Source: Nectonema munidae
Taxonomy: Eukaryota > Nematomorpha > Nectonematoida > Nectonematidae
Length of the DNA stretch: 64,000 nucleotides
Direction of reading: 5' to 3'
Assembly: GCA_030549495.1 (NCBI GenBank)
Contig: JAUIRK010000168.1
Location: 1-64,000, forward strand
A program made the translations under genes and the position numbers. The notes below the pieces were generated by a model. The model was not told where the DNA came from and made no database searches. It saw only the letters and a program-made list of their open reading frames with translations. Numbering within the stretch: position 1 is the first letter of the stretch; each line of letters begins with the position of its first letter. Positions 54,471 through 64,000 of the stretch are shown piece by piece.

Positions 54471-55125
54471 CCATATCCGAAAGGCCACCGGCAACTCCCT
54501 CGTCTCGGGTCCCGGAAGGAGGCTTTCTCCAGCATCTGGGGTTCCCAGTCGGCGCTCCCATGACGCTTATTTCCATTTATCGTTATTTCCGAAGGCCAAC
54601 CCCGGCTGGCAAGGTCCTTGCCATAGGATGTCCCCTCCCCCCCTCCCCGACCAGCCGCGATGTAACCCATTCGCCTGCGCTGGTCCATACCCACATCCGG
54701 GTAGAGGAAGTGCAGCGAGTGCTAGTCCTCCCAGGAGAGCTGCAGGTCCCGCCTCCGCTCGATGTCCTGCTGCCGACCCCCACTAAACCCGGGGCAGAAC
54801 CCTCGTTTTGCTTCCAGTCAGACGGTTCGATCACCATCTGGGTGGGGGACAGAAATTTCTTTGTCCCAGCGCACCCAGGAGCTCTGCTGGACTTCTATGA
54901 GGAAAACCGGGACTTATTCCCACCTCGGTTTTGGAAAAGGATCTTTTCCCAGGTTATGTCTTTCGAACCGGAAGACAACCCGTGCCCGGACCCGGCACAG
55001 GACCAGATCCAGTCGATCTTGGATATTGCCTCATGCAGGCACCTCTTGTCGTCCTTCGCGACCTCGGCCCGGAGGCCTCATTTTCCGATCCGCTCCTTTG
55101 TTCAGGGCCCTTGAGGACTATGGAG
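54471..55125 (+). other. GC-rich island with open frame 54449-55114
   Basis: The composition changes sharply from AT-rich to GC-rich for about 650 bases. The main frame (221 codons, its first residues belonging to the MULE piece) has EEVQRVLVLPGELQVPPPL, FQSDGSITIWVGDRNFF and ALLDFYEENRDLFPPRFW. These look like real protein, but I do not recognise a family. A second frame continues downstream to about 55160 with FRALEDYGEERLNALLLYV. Possible sources are a transferred segment, a captured host exon or a retroelement from another genome. No terminal repeats or target duplications were found. Confidence 0.5.
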
Positions 55126-55313
55126 AAGAAAGATTAAATGCACTTCTTCTTTATGTATGACAGGACATCAACATTGACGTCGAATCAGTCGTTGAAATGT
55201 ATGCCAGGCAGCAGACACGAAGAATGCTTCTTATCAATCCTCTAGTAGAGAAATAACTATGCTGATTTTTTTTAATAATTTTTTTTTATGTGATTTAAAG
55301 CAATAAACTACAG
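55126..55313. other. short coding-like scrap and spacer
   Basis: After TATGACAG near 55163 a frame reads DINIDVESVVEMYARQQTRR and stops at about 55254. It could be the next exon of the gene in the GC-rich island. The rest is spacer. Confidence 0.35.
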
Positions 55314-57121
55314 GATGACCTGGATGAAGAAGTACGCAGCGTGGAAGAGGAAGATGGAATGGATTACGGGTGGGATGCTTTGAACATTAAAAATATAGAA
55401 AACTTGTTTGAGCAGTTAAACTCTTCTGATTTACAAACTAAGTATAGGTTGATTAGATGTTTAGATGATACTTTGTGCGAGAAAAACTATTCTTTGTTTG
55501 ATAACCACCAAATGAGGAAAATTTTGTTTCGCGTGGAGATGTCATGGAAAAGATAACTTGGACAAATTGTGAACCTGTTAAGGTTGGTAGACAAAGAGCT
55601 GCCGATATTATAAGAGATGTACCAGGTGTTAAAGGGTTGGCCAAAAATGCAAAAAATATTTTCGATTGGTGGAGTCTTTTTTTTGATAAGAAAATAGTTG
55701 CAAAAATTTTAAAATATTCAAATTCACGAATTGATAATTATATGAAAAAGCCTCTCATATCTGAAAAGGTAAAGAAAGACCGAACCACTTGTGTCAGAAA
55801 AAATATCTAGTGTTGAATTTTATGCTTACATTGGGTTATGTCACTTGAGGGCTTTTTCAGGTCAAAATCATTTAAGTGTTCATCTGATATGGTCAAAAAT
55901 TGGAAACCCAATGTTCATATCTGTAATGAGTGTTAAAAGGTTTTATTTTATTAATCACTTTTTGTTTTGATGATGTCGATGCAAGAGCATCTAGATGCTT
56001 TTATGATAGATGGGCTGCTTTCAGAGAGATCTTTGAAGACTTTAATGAAAATTGTAGCAGATGGGTGAATCCTGACGATGCCTTAACCTTAGATGAAACT
56101 TTATACGCTAGTAGAACTGGTATAAATTTTAATGTTTTCAATCCAATGAAACCGTCAAAATACGGACTTCTGTTCAAATCTATAAATGCTGTCCGTTATC
56201 TTTTTACGTTTTTATAGTATGTTATGCAGGTAAACCGAAAAGTCAAGAAGGTCAATATTATGTACCAGGATCATCTGCCATTGACAAGTCAATGATATCG
56301 CTTAAGCGAAACGTTATCTTTGAAAGGACGTAATCTTACAATTGATAGATTATACACTTCAATTGAGTTAGTTCAGTGGCTGTATATAAGGGGTATTACA
56401 ACTGTTGGAACAATTAACCTTAATAGAAAAGGTATACCAAGTGAAATGAAAAGTGTTGAATTTCGTGATAATTTCTCTTACAAATATTGGTACGATAAAG
56501 GTAAAAGGTATTTATCATTGCATAGCTATGTTGTGCATACCAAAACCAACGATAAAAAGAATGTGCTTTTAATAAGTTCGTCGACCTTTTATCAAAGGGG
56601 TGACCTTTGCTGAGAGACAAAAGCCCGCAATATATAAGTTTTATGACTATACTAAAGGAGGTACAGATATTGTCGATCAGAAAATGAGAAAATTTTCTAT
56701 GGACAACAGCAGCATTTTCCTATATTTTGGACACAGCACGAATAAATGCAACAACAATTTATAGTATGAATAACAACTTAAATCCAAGGAAAACAAATAG
56801 TAATGAAGTTGGATTAAATTGGTTTACGCATTAATTTTACCACAATTAAAAGAAAGACCTAGAGATGGATTGAGAGCCACTATTGTTAGAAAAATAAATG
56901 AGTCTATTCAATCTATTACTGGGATTCAACATGAACTGCCCTCAGATTCTTCTTCTCGGGCAACTACAAATAAAAGATGTCATTATTGTGTCGAAAGCAT
57001 ACAAGGGACAGACTACAAAGAAAAGAAAAAGAAGCTAGGCAGAGTTTCAAAACAGTGTGAAATCTGCAAAATATTTATATGCCCTAAACACTCATGCACC
57101 TTTTGTTCACAATGTCACTAA
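55314..57121 (+). pseudogene. piggyBac transposase, copy G (divergent subfamily)
   Basis: An acceptor CTACAG precedes an acidic start (DDLDEEVRSVEEEDGMDYGW). Then come AADIIRDVPGVKGLAKNAKN, HLSVHLIWSKIGNPMF, DALTLDETLYASRTGINFN (first Asp), NLTIDRLYTSIELVQWLY (second Asp) and GGTDIVDQKM (third Asp, about 56660). The cysteine-rich tail is CHYCVESIQG, CEICKIFICPKH and CSQCH, stopping at 57121. Frame changes near 55550, 55810, 55950, 56215, 56310, 56610 and 56700 show heavy decay. The LDETLYASR motif separates it from the other copies. Confidence 0.8.
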
Positions 57122-59383
57122 TTCATATTTTTATTTGTTTTGATAAACCCCTTATAATTTTTGTCTTCAATGTTTGATATTTCTGCTTTTTAAAATTTAT
57201 TTATTACTTCTGATTGAATAAAAATGTGAATTTTTGCTTTATATGAAAATTCATTATACTTTTTACAGTTCTTTGAATTCGTCATAATTATACAGTTTTT
57301 GATTAAATGCTCTTGACATTTAGTTAACTAGTGACAAATTATCCTCCTGTTAGTTTATCTTTCAAAGGTATTCGTATCCTTGGAGAATCCAGCATATTTT
57401 GTACCATTCTTTTTTCTAAATGCAGGTATCGACAGGTTCATTTGATTGTTTTGCAAAAACGAGTATTAAAAAACCGCAAATTTGTTTCGCATTTATTATT
57501 TTAAACTCTAAATGTAAAAGAGCCTGAGTTTTTTTGCCGATTTCTCTAAAACATTATATTGTTATATAATTTGAATTAAAATTGTCGTAGATAGGTTTTA
57601 GATAAAAACCACAAATTTTTCCCTATCAGGTTTCCCAAGTGAGCCTTGTTTATCACAAAAATAAAAAACCACAGTTCTGTTTTACACTTATAAATTTTTA
57701 CAACATAAAAGTGTACGTTTTTTTTAATTATTTTTATAAAAAACGTATTCTCTAAAAAAATTCGGATGCTTGTTTTAATAGGCCAATTTTAGGGGATACC
57801 CGCAATTTTTACACACATATAAGTAATTTTCCTTTATGATTGCCAAAAATGAAATCACAGTGTTCAACATAATTTGATGTAATACTTGAAAGTATATTTC
57901 ATTAGATATAGTTATATCAATTTTAATTGACACATTCTCAAAAATATTGGTGAATTTCAGAAAAATTAAAAATATAGAATGTTAAATGTCTAAATATACA
58001 TATAAAGTTATTCCTTTTCTGACATTTCAAATAATCTTTTTATTTAAAACACAAGTTTTGCGCTTTAATAAAAATAGTATCAACATTTTTCTGAAAACCT
58101 ATAAATTTTGATATTCACTGACAGATTTGGACATGATAAGGTCATCGAATTGTCATTTAAACCCCCTCCCCCCCCCCCCCCCCAGCACTATTAGGGTTAA
58201 AAAAAATGAAATATCACTCAAATTAGTATATTTTTAAAATGAAATATATGCATATAAACGATTACACACGTTAGCGACTTTAATTAGTCTTTGTGTGTAC
58301 CTATCTATAATGATAATTTTTATTTCATGTAAAATTGCTATGAATATTTGTTTATCTTTTTGAATGTCAATAAATTTTCTTTCTTTTTATGTGAGTATAA
58401 TTGATGGAATAAATAACTATTTGATATTTGTCTTATATGATTTTTGGAGAATTAAAAGGAGGATAAACAAGGTTAACAGCCTTATTTAGAACTTGATATA
58501 GCCCAAATGATGAAAACGTTGGACCAAATGTTTAAACAGCCAGCAACTTGATAGCATTTTCGTAATTACACATCTTTTCAAATTTATTATTGGTGAGCTA
58601 GCTCGTGGTTAAAACTCTCAAATTTATTGAAATCTCACAAATAAACAGAAATAGTATTGGAAAAATGATTGCTATCGGCCGAAAAAACGAAAGCCAATAA
58701 ATACATTTCAATATTATAAAAGTCGAGGATTTGCTTAGAATTGATATCAATTTGGGCGAAATACTTCGATGGAAATGGTTAAAAAATATTTAATTGCTCA
58801 TTCGCTAAACAAAAACCTCAAAACTAATGTAAAACTTGAGCATGTGTAAAAACTTAAAATCATTCAGCTCCAAATTAATAATAAAATTAAAAATATTCTC
58901 TATACGTTTGATACTCTTGAAAAAAACAAAATTCTTCCGGTGTACAATAACAACACAATTATTATTAATAAAAAAGTGACCTGCTCAATTGATCATTTCT
59001 GGCATTAATGATAGAAACTGGAACCACATTCACTACACTTGATACACTCATCACCGGCAATTTCAAAATTACAATCTGCACAATTTACCATCGAGGATGA
59101 AAAATCTTCAACAAACAATTCAAATCAAAACTAAAAATTTTTATGAAAATATAAAGAGTATTGAAAAATTATGATAAAGAAAAGAGTAAATACCTTAAAC
59201 AAATGGAAAAAATGCCTTTCCAAAAAATATGTTTGCAAAACTTGAGCAAATACGATGGAAGTTGTAATAAATCAGGAAGATGAATTTAGAAGCAGAAGGG
59301 AAAATACACAAAATTTATAAAAGATAAATATAATTTAATCTAAAGAAATGAAAATAATCAGTAAAATATATTAAAGGGTCTGT
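57122..59383. other. long AT-rich spacer
   Basis: No gene is supported over about 2.2 kb. A poly-C tract lies at about 58164-58184. A 28-codon minus-strand frame (59089-59005) reads MVNCADCNFEIAGDECIKCS then CGSSFYH, a PHD/zinc-finger-like Cys pattern, possibly a scrap of a retroelement or other gene. Confidence 0.4.
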
Positions 59384-59557
59384 TTAACCCATTAGTGCCC
59401 AATATTCCTCTAGAGGACTATATTTGTGTATAACAATTATCTTATAAAACCATATGTAAGAAAACATTTTAAGTATTTTTCTAAAATTACACCGGAAAAA
59501 CATTTGTCTTCATTTTTTATCTTTTAGAATTGTGAAAATCTATAATGTCCTCTAGAT

Positions 59558-61527
59558 CAGTGGTCCCTAGCCTTTTTCTAGTGGCGACCCCATTTAAGCC
59601 TTAGCATACTTTCTGCGATCCCAGCCAAAGATCAAGGCTATATTCATTGATTAAGGTATACATAAGAATGCTACATAACTGCAGAAACTTGTTTTATTAT
59701 AGCAAGAACGAAAATATACATTTATATACAATATAATTATCTCAAAATATATCATTTATTTACATAATTGGATGTTACTGATGGGAGTAATACAAGCTTT
59801 ATTTTGATAATAAACAATAATGTTCTTAGTCATGTTTGGTACTGCTTTTTTATCATCAACTTCTCAATCCGTGATGTTGTTTTGGATACAGCACAACGTT
59901 GGTCATCCTCAGCATGGAGGTTAATTCTTAACTTCGATTTTATAAGTAGCATACCTTCAACCAAATTTGGATATCGAAGTAATTGCTTGATCCAAAATTG
60001 ATTCACTGCTAGGGATTAAAAGTCAGATATGATAAAATCAATGAATTCCTCTTGATATCTTTCAGGAACATCTTGAATTTTTGCAGCAAATGGTTTTCTA
60101 AGTAAACTATGGGACAACTGAGGCTTTTCTAGAAAATATCGACTAAACTCCTCTTTTAAAATCTCCAAGTGTAGGATCAGCAAACTTTGAAAACTGTTGT
60201 TGAATACACCAGTCTCATTTTCTTCAACAAATGTATTTAATGTGGGAAACGTAAAAATTTCTAATTTCTATCCTTGACAGCCAAAGATCCAGCTTCATTT
60301 GGAGGGCATTTCGTTTTTCTGCAAAATCAAGTGTTGGATGTCTCTCCCTGAAGTGAAAGATTAAGGGAATTCAGAATTGTGAAGAAATCTAACAAGTATG
60401 CAGTTTTTAAGCAATCAACTCAAAAAATCTCTTCAATACTTTTTCAGAAATAGGATGACAGCCACCTTACATCAGTGTGAAATAGAAGAACTTCATGCTT
60501 AGAATCGATTTCTTGGCACAGTTTAGCGAACCAGCGATTGTTCAATGCATTTGACTTTATGAAGTTAACTATTTTAACTACTGATTGTATAACAGTTTTC
60601 AAATCTGTTGTCAATGTTTTTGAAGCTAATAGTTTACGATGTATAATGCAATGAAATCGAACAGCTTGTAGAGTCTTTACCATATGTTGAAACCAAGATC
60701 TACAGCCGAGCATAGACGGTGTACCATCAGTACATATGCCACCAACATTTTTCCATTTAGTCCATGTTCTTTAAGAAATGTTTCTATTTTTTCATTTATC
60801 TGAATTTTAATTATTCACCAACAACTCATTTGTTATTTCTTACATATATTCGCATGTCTTTCTGCAGCTTACTGTAGGTGTGTAAACATCAATATCTTCG
60901 GCATATATGACTTGATACTAAAGTTGGTAATTTGCAGTGAAATTATCATTAACATTCACGGAATATCATTATCTTGAACGTAGTTAATAGAAAATTCAAG
61001 CATCAGACAACCTTCTACTACACACCGACACACACACACAAAAAGAAAAAACTATGCACCTAACTACAAAACCAAAGCAAAATTAGTCCTTGAAATACTA
61101 ACTATTAAAGCACAAGAGATAAATCAAATTTTCAAATATTACAACGCTCCATACTAAACAAGTTTCCAAATACAAATTCAGTGTTGGCTCAAACAGATTG
61201 GTAGCAGAATGACACGCAGAGATGCCAGATGCAAACTCTTAACTGACACAAATGATCCGAGACAGGCATATATATATATATATATCTATATGAAGAACTA
61301 TGGATACAGGTATAAATGGCTAAGAACCCGTGATCCCCACAAGTTAATGCTAGGATTAAAAAGGTCCTAAGAAAGACGATAGACGTCGGAATAAGGTAAG
61401 GTTCGGGAAAAGCCTACTGAATCTTCTTAATCCATTGATATCAGCCAAATCCCTTATAAATCATTATCATTTATGTCTTTGCGACCCCAAGAAAATTACT
61501 TGCCGACCCCAGGGTTGGGAACCCCTG
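59558..61527 (-). mobile_element. hAT-Buster element, decayed
   Basis: The ends are CAGTGGTCCCTAGCC (59558) and GGGTTGGGAACCCCTG (to 61527). Flanking 8-bp duplications CTCTAGAT (59550-59557) and CTCTAGAG (61528-61535) differ at one base and have the central TA of Buster targets. The minus strand encodes transposase pieces. The upper part (about 60900-61460), with a (CA)n and a (TA)n run, is not hAT-like and may be another insertion. It disrupts the 3' region of piggyBac H. Confidence 0.85.
59850..60760 (-). pseudogene. hAT-Buster transposase remnant
   Basis: The longest unbroken piece (60713-60444) reads MLGCRSWFQHMVKTLQ, then HCIIHRKLLASKTL, NNRWFAKLCQEI and LLFHTDVRWLS. These align with MLGNKSGFITLMKKEI, HCLLHRHALASKTLP and the VRWLSRGK region of the intact transposase at 17.7 kb. 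The C-terminal ELRINLHAEDDQR-like end is near 59900. Stops and frameshifts are numerous, and the BED finger and first catalytic Asp are missing. It belongs to the same clade as the 17-kb element but is much older. Confidence 0.78.
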
Positions 61528-61603
61528 CTCTAGAGGAACATTGGGCATATATGGAACTTTGTCTAATTATCACACTTGAAAAGTATAAAAATGAGAAACT
61601 TGA

Positions 61604-61795
61604 CTATTTATTATGATAATTGAAAAACAATTAGGATGAAATCTAACGTCAGAAGTAGCAGACATTTTTACTGTATTTTTTTTACATAGCATGCATCTTC
61701 CTTGGCTTTTGCTGAAATAGGATGATGTAAACCAACTTTCAAGGTAGTCAATCTTCTTCCACTTGGCCCTGATGTATTGTGATTTAAGGTTAAAA
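61604..61795 (-). pseudogene. piggyBac H C-terminal zinc-binding tail
   Basis: In two frames the segment reads LNHNTSGPSGRRLTTLKVGL and GRCMLCKKNTVKMSATSDVR, then FHPNCFSIII and a stop at 61604. This is the R-C-x-x-C-x-K-x-T ... H-x-x-CF tail of PGBD2/3-like piggyBac proteins. One frameshift lies between the two parts. Confidence 0.7.
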
Positions 61796-61912
61796 GGTTA
61801 GAAAAAAAATTTAAGGCATTCTTTTTTTTATTTGATATTTTTTTTAATTTAAAAATTTAAGGTTAGTTAAAAGGTCTTTATTTGGAAAGCAATCAAGTTC
61901 AACGTAGCGTCT

Positions 61913-63265
61913 TTAAAATGTTGTCTTCATCCTCCTCCCACGCTTTTATTCACTCAAGGAAGGTTGGCTGCTCTTGTTCTTCTTCGGAAATGTTGAACAA
62001 GTTCTGTTTTATGAGATCCTCCCCAGCCTCCACTTCTGCCTGAGAGAATCCCCAGAAGTCTTCATCTTCACCACTGTCATCTTCATACTTGGGATAAGAC
62101 CCTTGGACCAGCAGTTAATAATACATTTTTGTGTGATGTCACTCCATGCCCTGGCTGTAGTATAAATCGCATCCTTGATGTGAAACTTTTTCAAGAAATC
62201 TACATCAGCATTCTCATCGACGATGGCTTGAACAATGTTTCTTGTAGTTACTCTTCACTGCGTTGATGATGCCTTGATCAAGTGGTTGACAGAGAGATGT
62301 AGTATTCTTTGGAAGACAGTATACTATGATCTTTCCATCCTGGGATCGAAGACACTCTGCTGGGGGTGGGCAGGATATTATCAAGCAGTAGTACTGCTTT
62401 TTCTTCCTCTCCAATCTTCCCCAGTTGTCGTCGAACAGATGGTACAAAAATGTTGAAAACCCATTTTTCAAAGATTGAAGGTGTCATCCAGGCGCTAGAT
62501 GAATGAGTATACTTAAGAGAGAGTTTGTCCATGTTGACATTATTCAAACAACAAGGAGCTCTTGGCTTGTCAATCACAAGGGGCTTGATCTTAAGCGTTC
62601 TTGCTCGGTTGCAAGCTAGTAGAAGGGTCATCCTATCCTTGTTCTTTTTCAGTCCCTGGTAAGCTGACTTGTTAGTCTTGAGCGCCAGAGTTCTTCTTGG
62701 AAGGAACTTGTAATACAGCCCAGTTTCATCAGCATTGAAGATCTGTTCTTCACTGTAGGTATTTGCTTCTATTAACTGGTGGTATCTTGAAATGAAGTGT
62801 TCAGCAGCCTGTGTGTCAGCAGAACAAATTTTTCCTGAGAGTGACTTTGACTTGATTCCGTGACGTCTTTGGAAGCGTTGCAGCCAACCCTTGGAAGCTA
62901 CGAACCCAGTATCTTTTTCTCCATGAATCTCTTTGTGAAACTTCTGAGCGTGAGCCTGAAGGATGCTGCCAGAAATGAGTACATTGGTGTTGTTCTTCTG
63001 AGACAGCCAATCAAAAGTGCTTTATCCAAGGCAGGATCTGCAGCTAACTTTGCTCTCTTTCTCTTCAGCCCATCTTGTCCATCAAGTCTCTCAGTTTCTG
63101 TTCATCTCGAATCCAACCACGTAGTGTACCTTCTGAAACTCCAAATTCTCTTGAGACATTTGCTTGTGAATCTCCTTTTTTTACTTTTGTAACTGCTTCC
63201 AGCTTTTGATCGATGGTATATGAGGCATAAGCTTTCCTTTTCCGAGTTGCAGTTTGGTTTGCCAT
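61913..63265 (-). pseudogene. Tigger transposase (third Tigger, jerky/CENP-B-like)
   Basis: The start MANQTATRKRKAYASYTIDQ (ATG at 63265) opens a CENP-B N-terminal HTH (KLEAVTKVKKGDSQANVSRE, then FGVSEGTLRGWI). Next are a CENP-B HTH segment and a DDE core with a degraded ETGLYYKF block (about 62730), RMTLLLACNRARTLKIKPLV, YTHSSSAWMTPSIFEKWV and VLLLDN (second Asp, about 62385). The block LPKNTTSLCQPLDQGIINAV and a tail AWSDITQKCIINCW end it. Frameshifts near 63060, 62660, 62370 and 62210 break it. The TIRs were not recognised. It separates the two coding ends of piggyBac H. Confidence 0.82.
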
Positions 63266-63373
63266 ATATAGATAGGACAATTAATAGCGAGGTGATCTGT
63301 AAAAATTCAATGATGATTGCCAGATGTGTACAGTTGAGGTGCGTGTGAATAAATGATTAATTATTATAATGAC

Positions 63374-63676
63374 TTATAAGTAAGAATGCATTTTCCATTT
63401 GAGTAGTTCTTCCTTCACTTTTTTAGAACATGACGAGAGACTTTCACATTGGTTTTTAGGAGTCAAAAATACATCCAGTCTGTCTGAAACATTGTTTGGT
63501 AAAAGTTCTGTTGTTGAATCATTATCATCTTCTTCCTCCAAGTCAGCCAAAATTCCATCACCTGTTTCAGGTGGCAGAATTACTATACTTGTATCATTTT
63601 CATCGTCACACTCTAATACGGTATCTATCATTATCTCTTCATTTTCATTGTTATTATCACTTTCAGAGTGAGACAT
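63374..63676 (-). pseudogene. piggyBac H N-terminal acidic region
   Basis: The 100-residue frame MSHSESDNNNENEEIMIDTV ... SIVILPPETGDGILADLEEE then VSDRLDVF has the acidic, ILPPE-bearing N-terminus of PGBD2/3-like piggyBac proteins. The frame stops at 63374, beside the Tigger. It is paired with the tail at 61604-61795 by subfamily and strand. Confidence 0.55.
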
Positions 63677-63880
63677 TGTGAGGATAATGAAACAAAATCA
63701 AAGTAATGAAGAGAAAAAAATAATTTTTATAAAGGAGAGCAAACAAAATGATTGATATGCTTGCAAAACACTTGTTCATTTTTGATAAATTAAAGATTAG
63801 TGTGTTATGTATACTAGTTTATCAAAACTATAATGTCTATTTTTTAATAATGTATGCATGTGCGCATTGTTCCTCTACAG

Positions 63881-64000
63881 CAGGGGTTCCCAACCTGGGG
63901 TTCACGAACCCTTGGGGATTTGTTTCACTTTTTTGAAGGGGTACTTTATAAAGGTATCTGAAAAGTTTTTTTTAATTTTTAACTGATATATACCACCCCA
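63881..64000 (+). mobile_element. hAT-Buster left end, cut by the window edge
   Basis: CAGGGGTTCCCAACC is identical to the left TIR of the complete hAT at 17170 and is preceded by CTCTACAG, a plausible TSD with central TA. The sequence continues GGGGTTCACGAACCCTTGG and then a GAAGGGGTAC motif like the 17-kb copy. The rest lies beyond 64000. Confidence 0.75.

Larger units (their letters stand above)
59388..63676 (-). mobile_element. minus-strand piggyBac H broken up by a hAT and a Tigger
   Basis: The 3' terminus starts at 59388 (CCCATTAGTGCCCAATATTC) after TTAA at 59384-59387. Subterminal CCTCTAGAGG palindromes follow. The C-terminal coding end is at 61604-61795 and the N-terminal acidic coding part at 63374-63676. 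Between these two lies a Tigger (about 61800-63300) that replaces the catalytic core. A hAT (59558-61527) sits in the 3' terminal region. The 5' terminus is probably obscured by the hAT starting at 63881. The model is inferred from piece order, strand and motif match. Confidence 0.6.

Noticed and set aside
54416-54837. Minus-strand Gly/Arg-rich frames in the GC-rich island
   Set aside because: High GC makes chance open frames likely on both strands. The plus-strand frame has a more protein-like composition.
1-64000. Polinton, Helitron or capsid-bearing DNA element
   Set aside because: No PolB, Rep/helicase, packaging ATPase or capsid motifs were seen, and no HelRep HUH motif with a CTRR-type end was found.
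1-64000. tRNA and rRNA genes
   Set aside because: No complete cloverleaf candidate or rRNA-like conserved block was recognised. Only the partial Pol III boxes near 19.75 kb were found.

Overview
This is an AT-rich stretch of an animal nuclear genome that is almost entirely a transposon graveyard. No ordinary single-copy host gene was recognised. The families present (piggyBac, hAT-Buster, Merlin, MULE with FLYWCH-type ends, pogo/Tigger, a CACTA-like element, a LINE endonuclease), introns of about 50 bases with GT..AG borders, and a recurrent invertebrate gene family at 39.7 kb suggest an invertebrate, possibly an arthropod or cnidarian. The species cannot be fixed from the sequence.

Layout. 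0.1-1.0 kb: broken Tigger. 1.0-4.0 kb: two intron-bearing MULE copies. 4.6-10.6 kb: a CACTA-like element with a broken transposase gene and an apparently intact seven-exon SAM-domain gene, split by a complete Tigger (6102-8596). 11.2-13.05 kb: fossil of a reverse-transcribing virus-like element. 13.8-15.3 kb: another MULE. 15.8-16.9 kb: MITE inside a repeat, with a counterpart lacking the insert at 29.1 kb. 17.17-19.72 kb: complete hAT-Buster with an unbroken 596-residue transposase. 21.4-25.6 kb: two piggyBacs. 26.7-27.9 kb: MULE. 30.7-33.7 kb: piggyBac with a MITE in its intron and a solo LTR in its coding region. 33.9-34.8 kb: MULE. 35.8-38.4 kb: two piggyBacs, one apparently nested in the other. 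38.65-39.4 kb: LINE. 39.7-40.4 kb: deleted copy of an invertebrate repeat family. 41.4-44.7 kb: two piggyBac remnants, the first carrying a pristine Merlin. 45.3-46.05 kb: hAT C-terminus. 46.15-47.75 kb: near-perfect 0.77-kb-arm palindrome, followed by duplicated satellite-like DNA to 50.25 kb. 51.2-51.8 kb: MULE piece. 52.2-53.4 kb: second virus-like fossil. 54.2-55.1 kb: MULE piece followed by a GC-rich island. 55.3-57.1 kb: piggyBac. 59.4-63.9 kb: a minus-strand piggyBac broken up by a hAT and a Tigger, with another hAT starting at 63881.

How the genes work together. The main parts are cut-and-paste transposases and their termini. The most complete units are the hAT-Buster (TIRs, 8-bp TSD, full ORF), the Merlin (37-bp identical TIRs, 8-bp TSD, full ORF) and the SAM-domain gene, which may be an accessory protein of the CACTA-like transposon. 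Nesting gives relative ages: Merlin is younger than its piggyBac, the second Tigger younger than the CACTA-like element, and the 59.6-kb hAT younger than its piggyBac.
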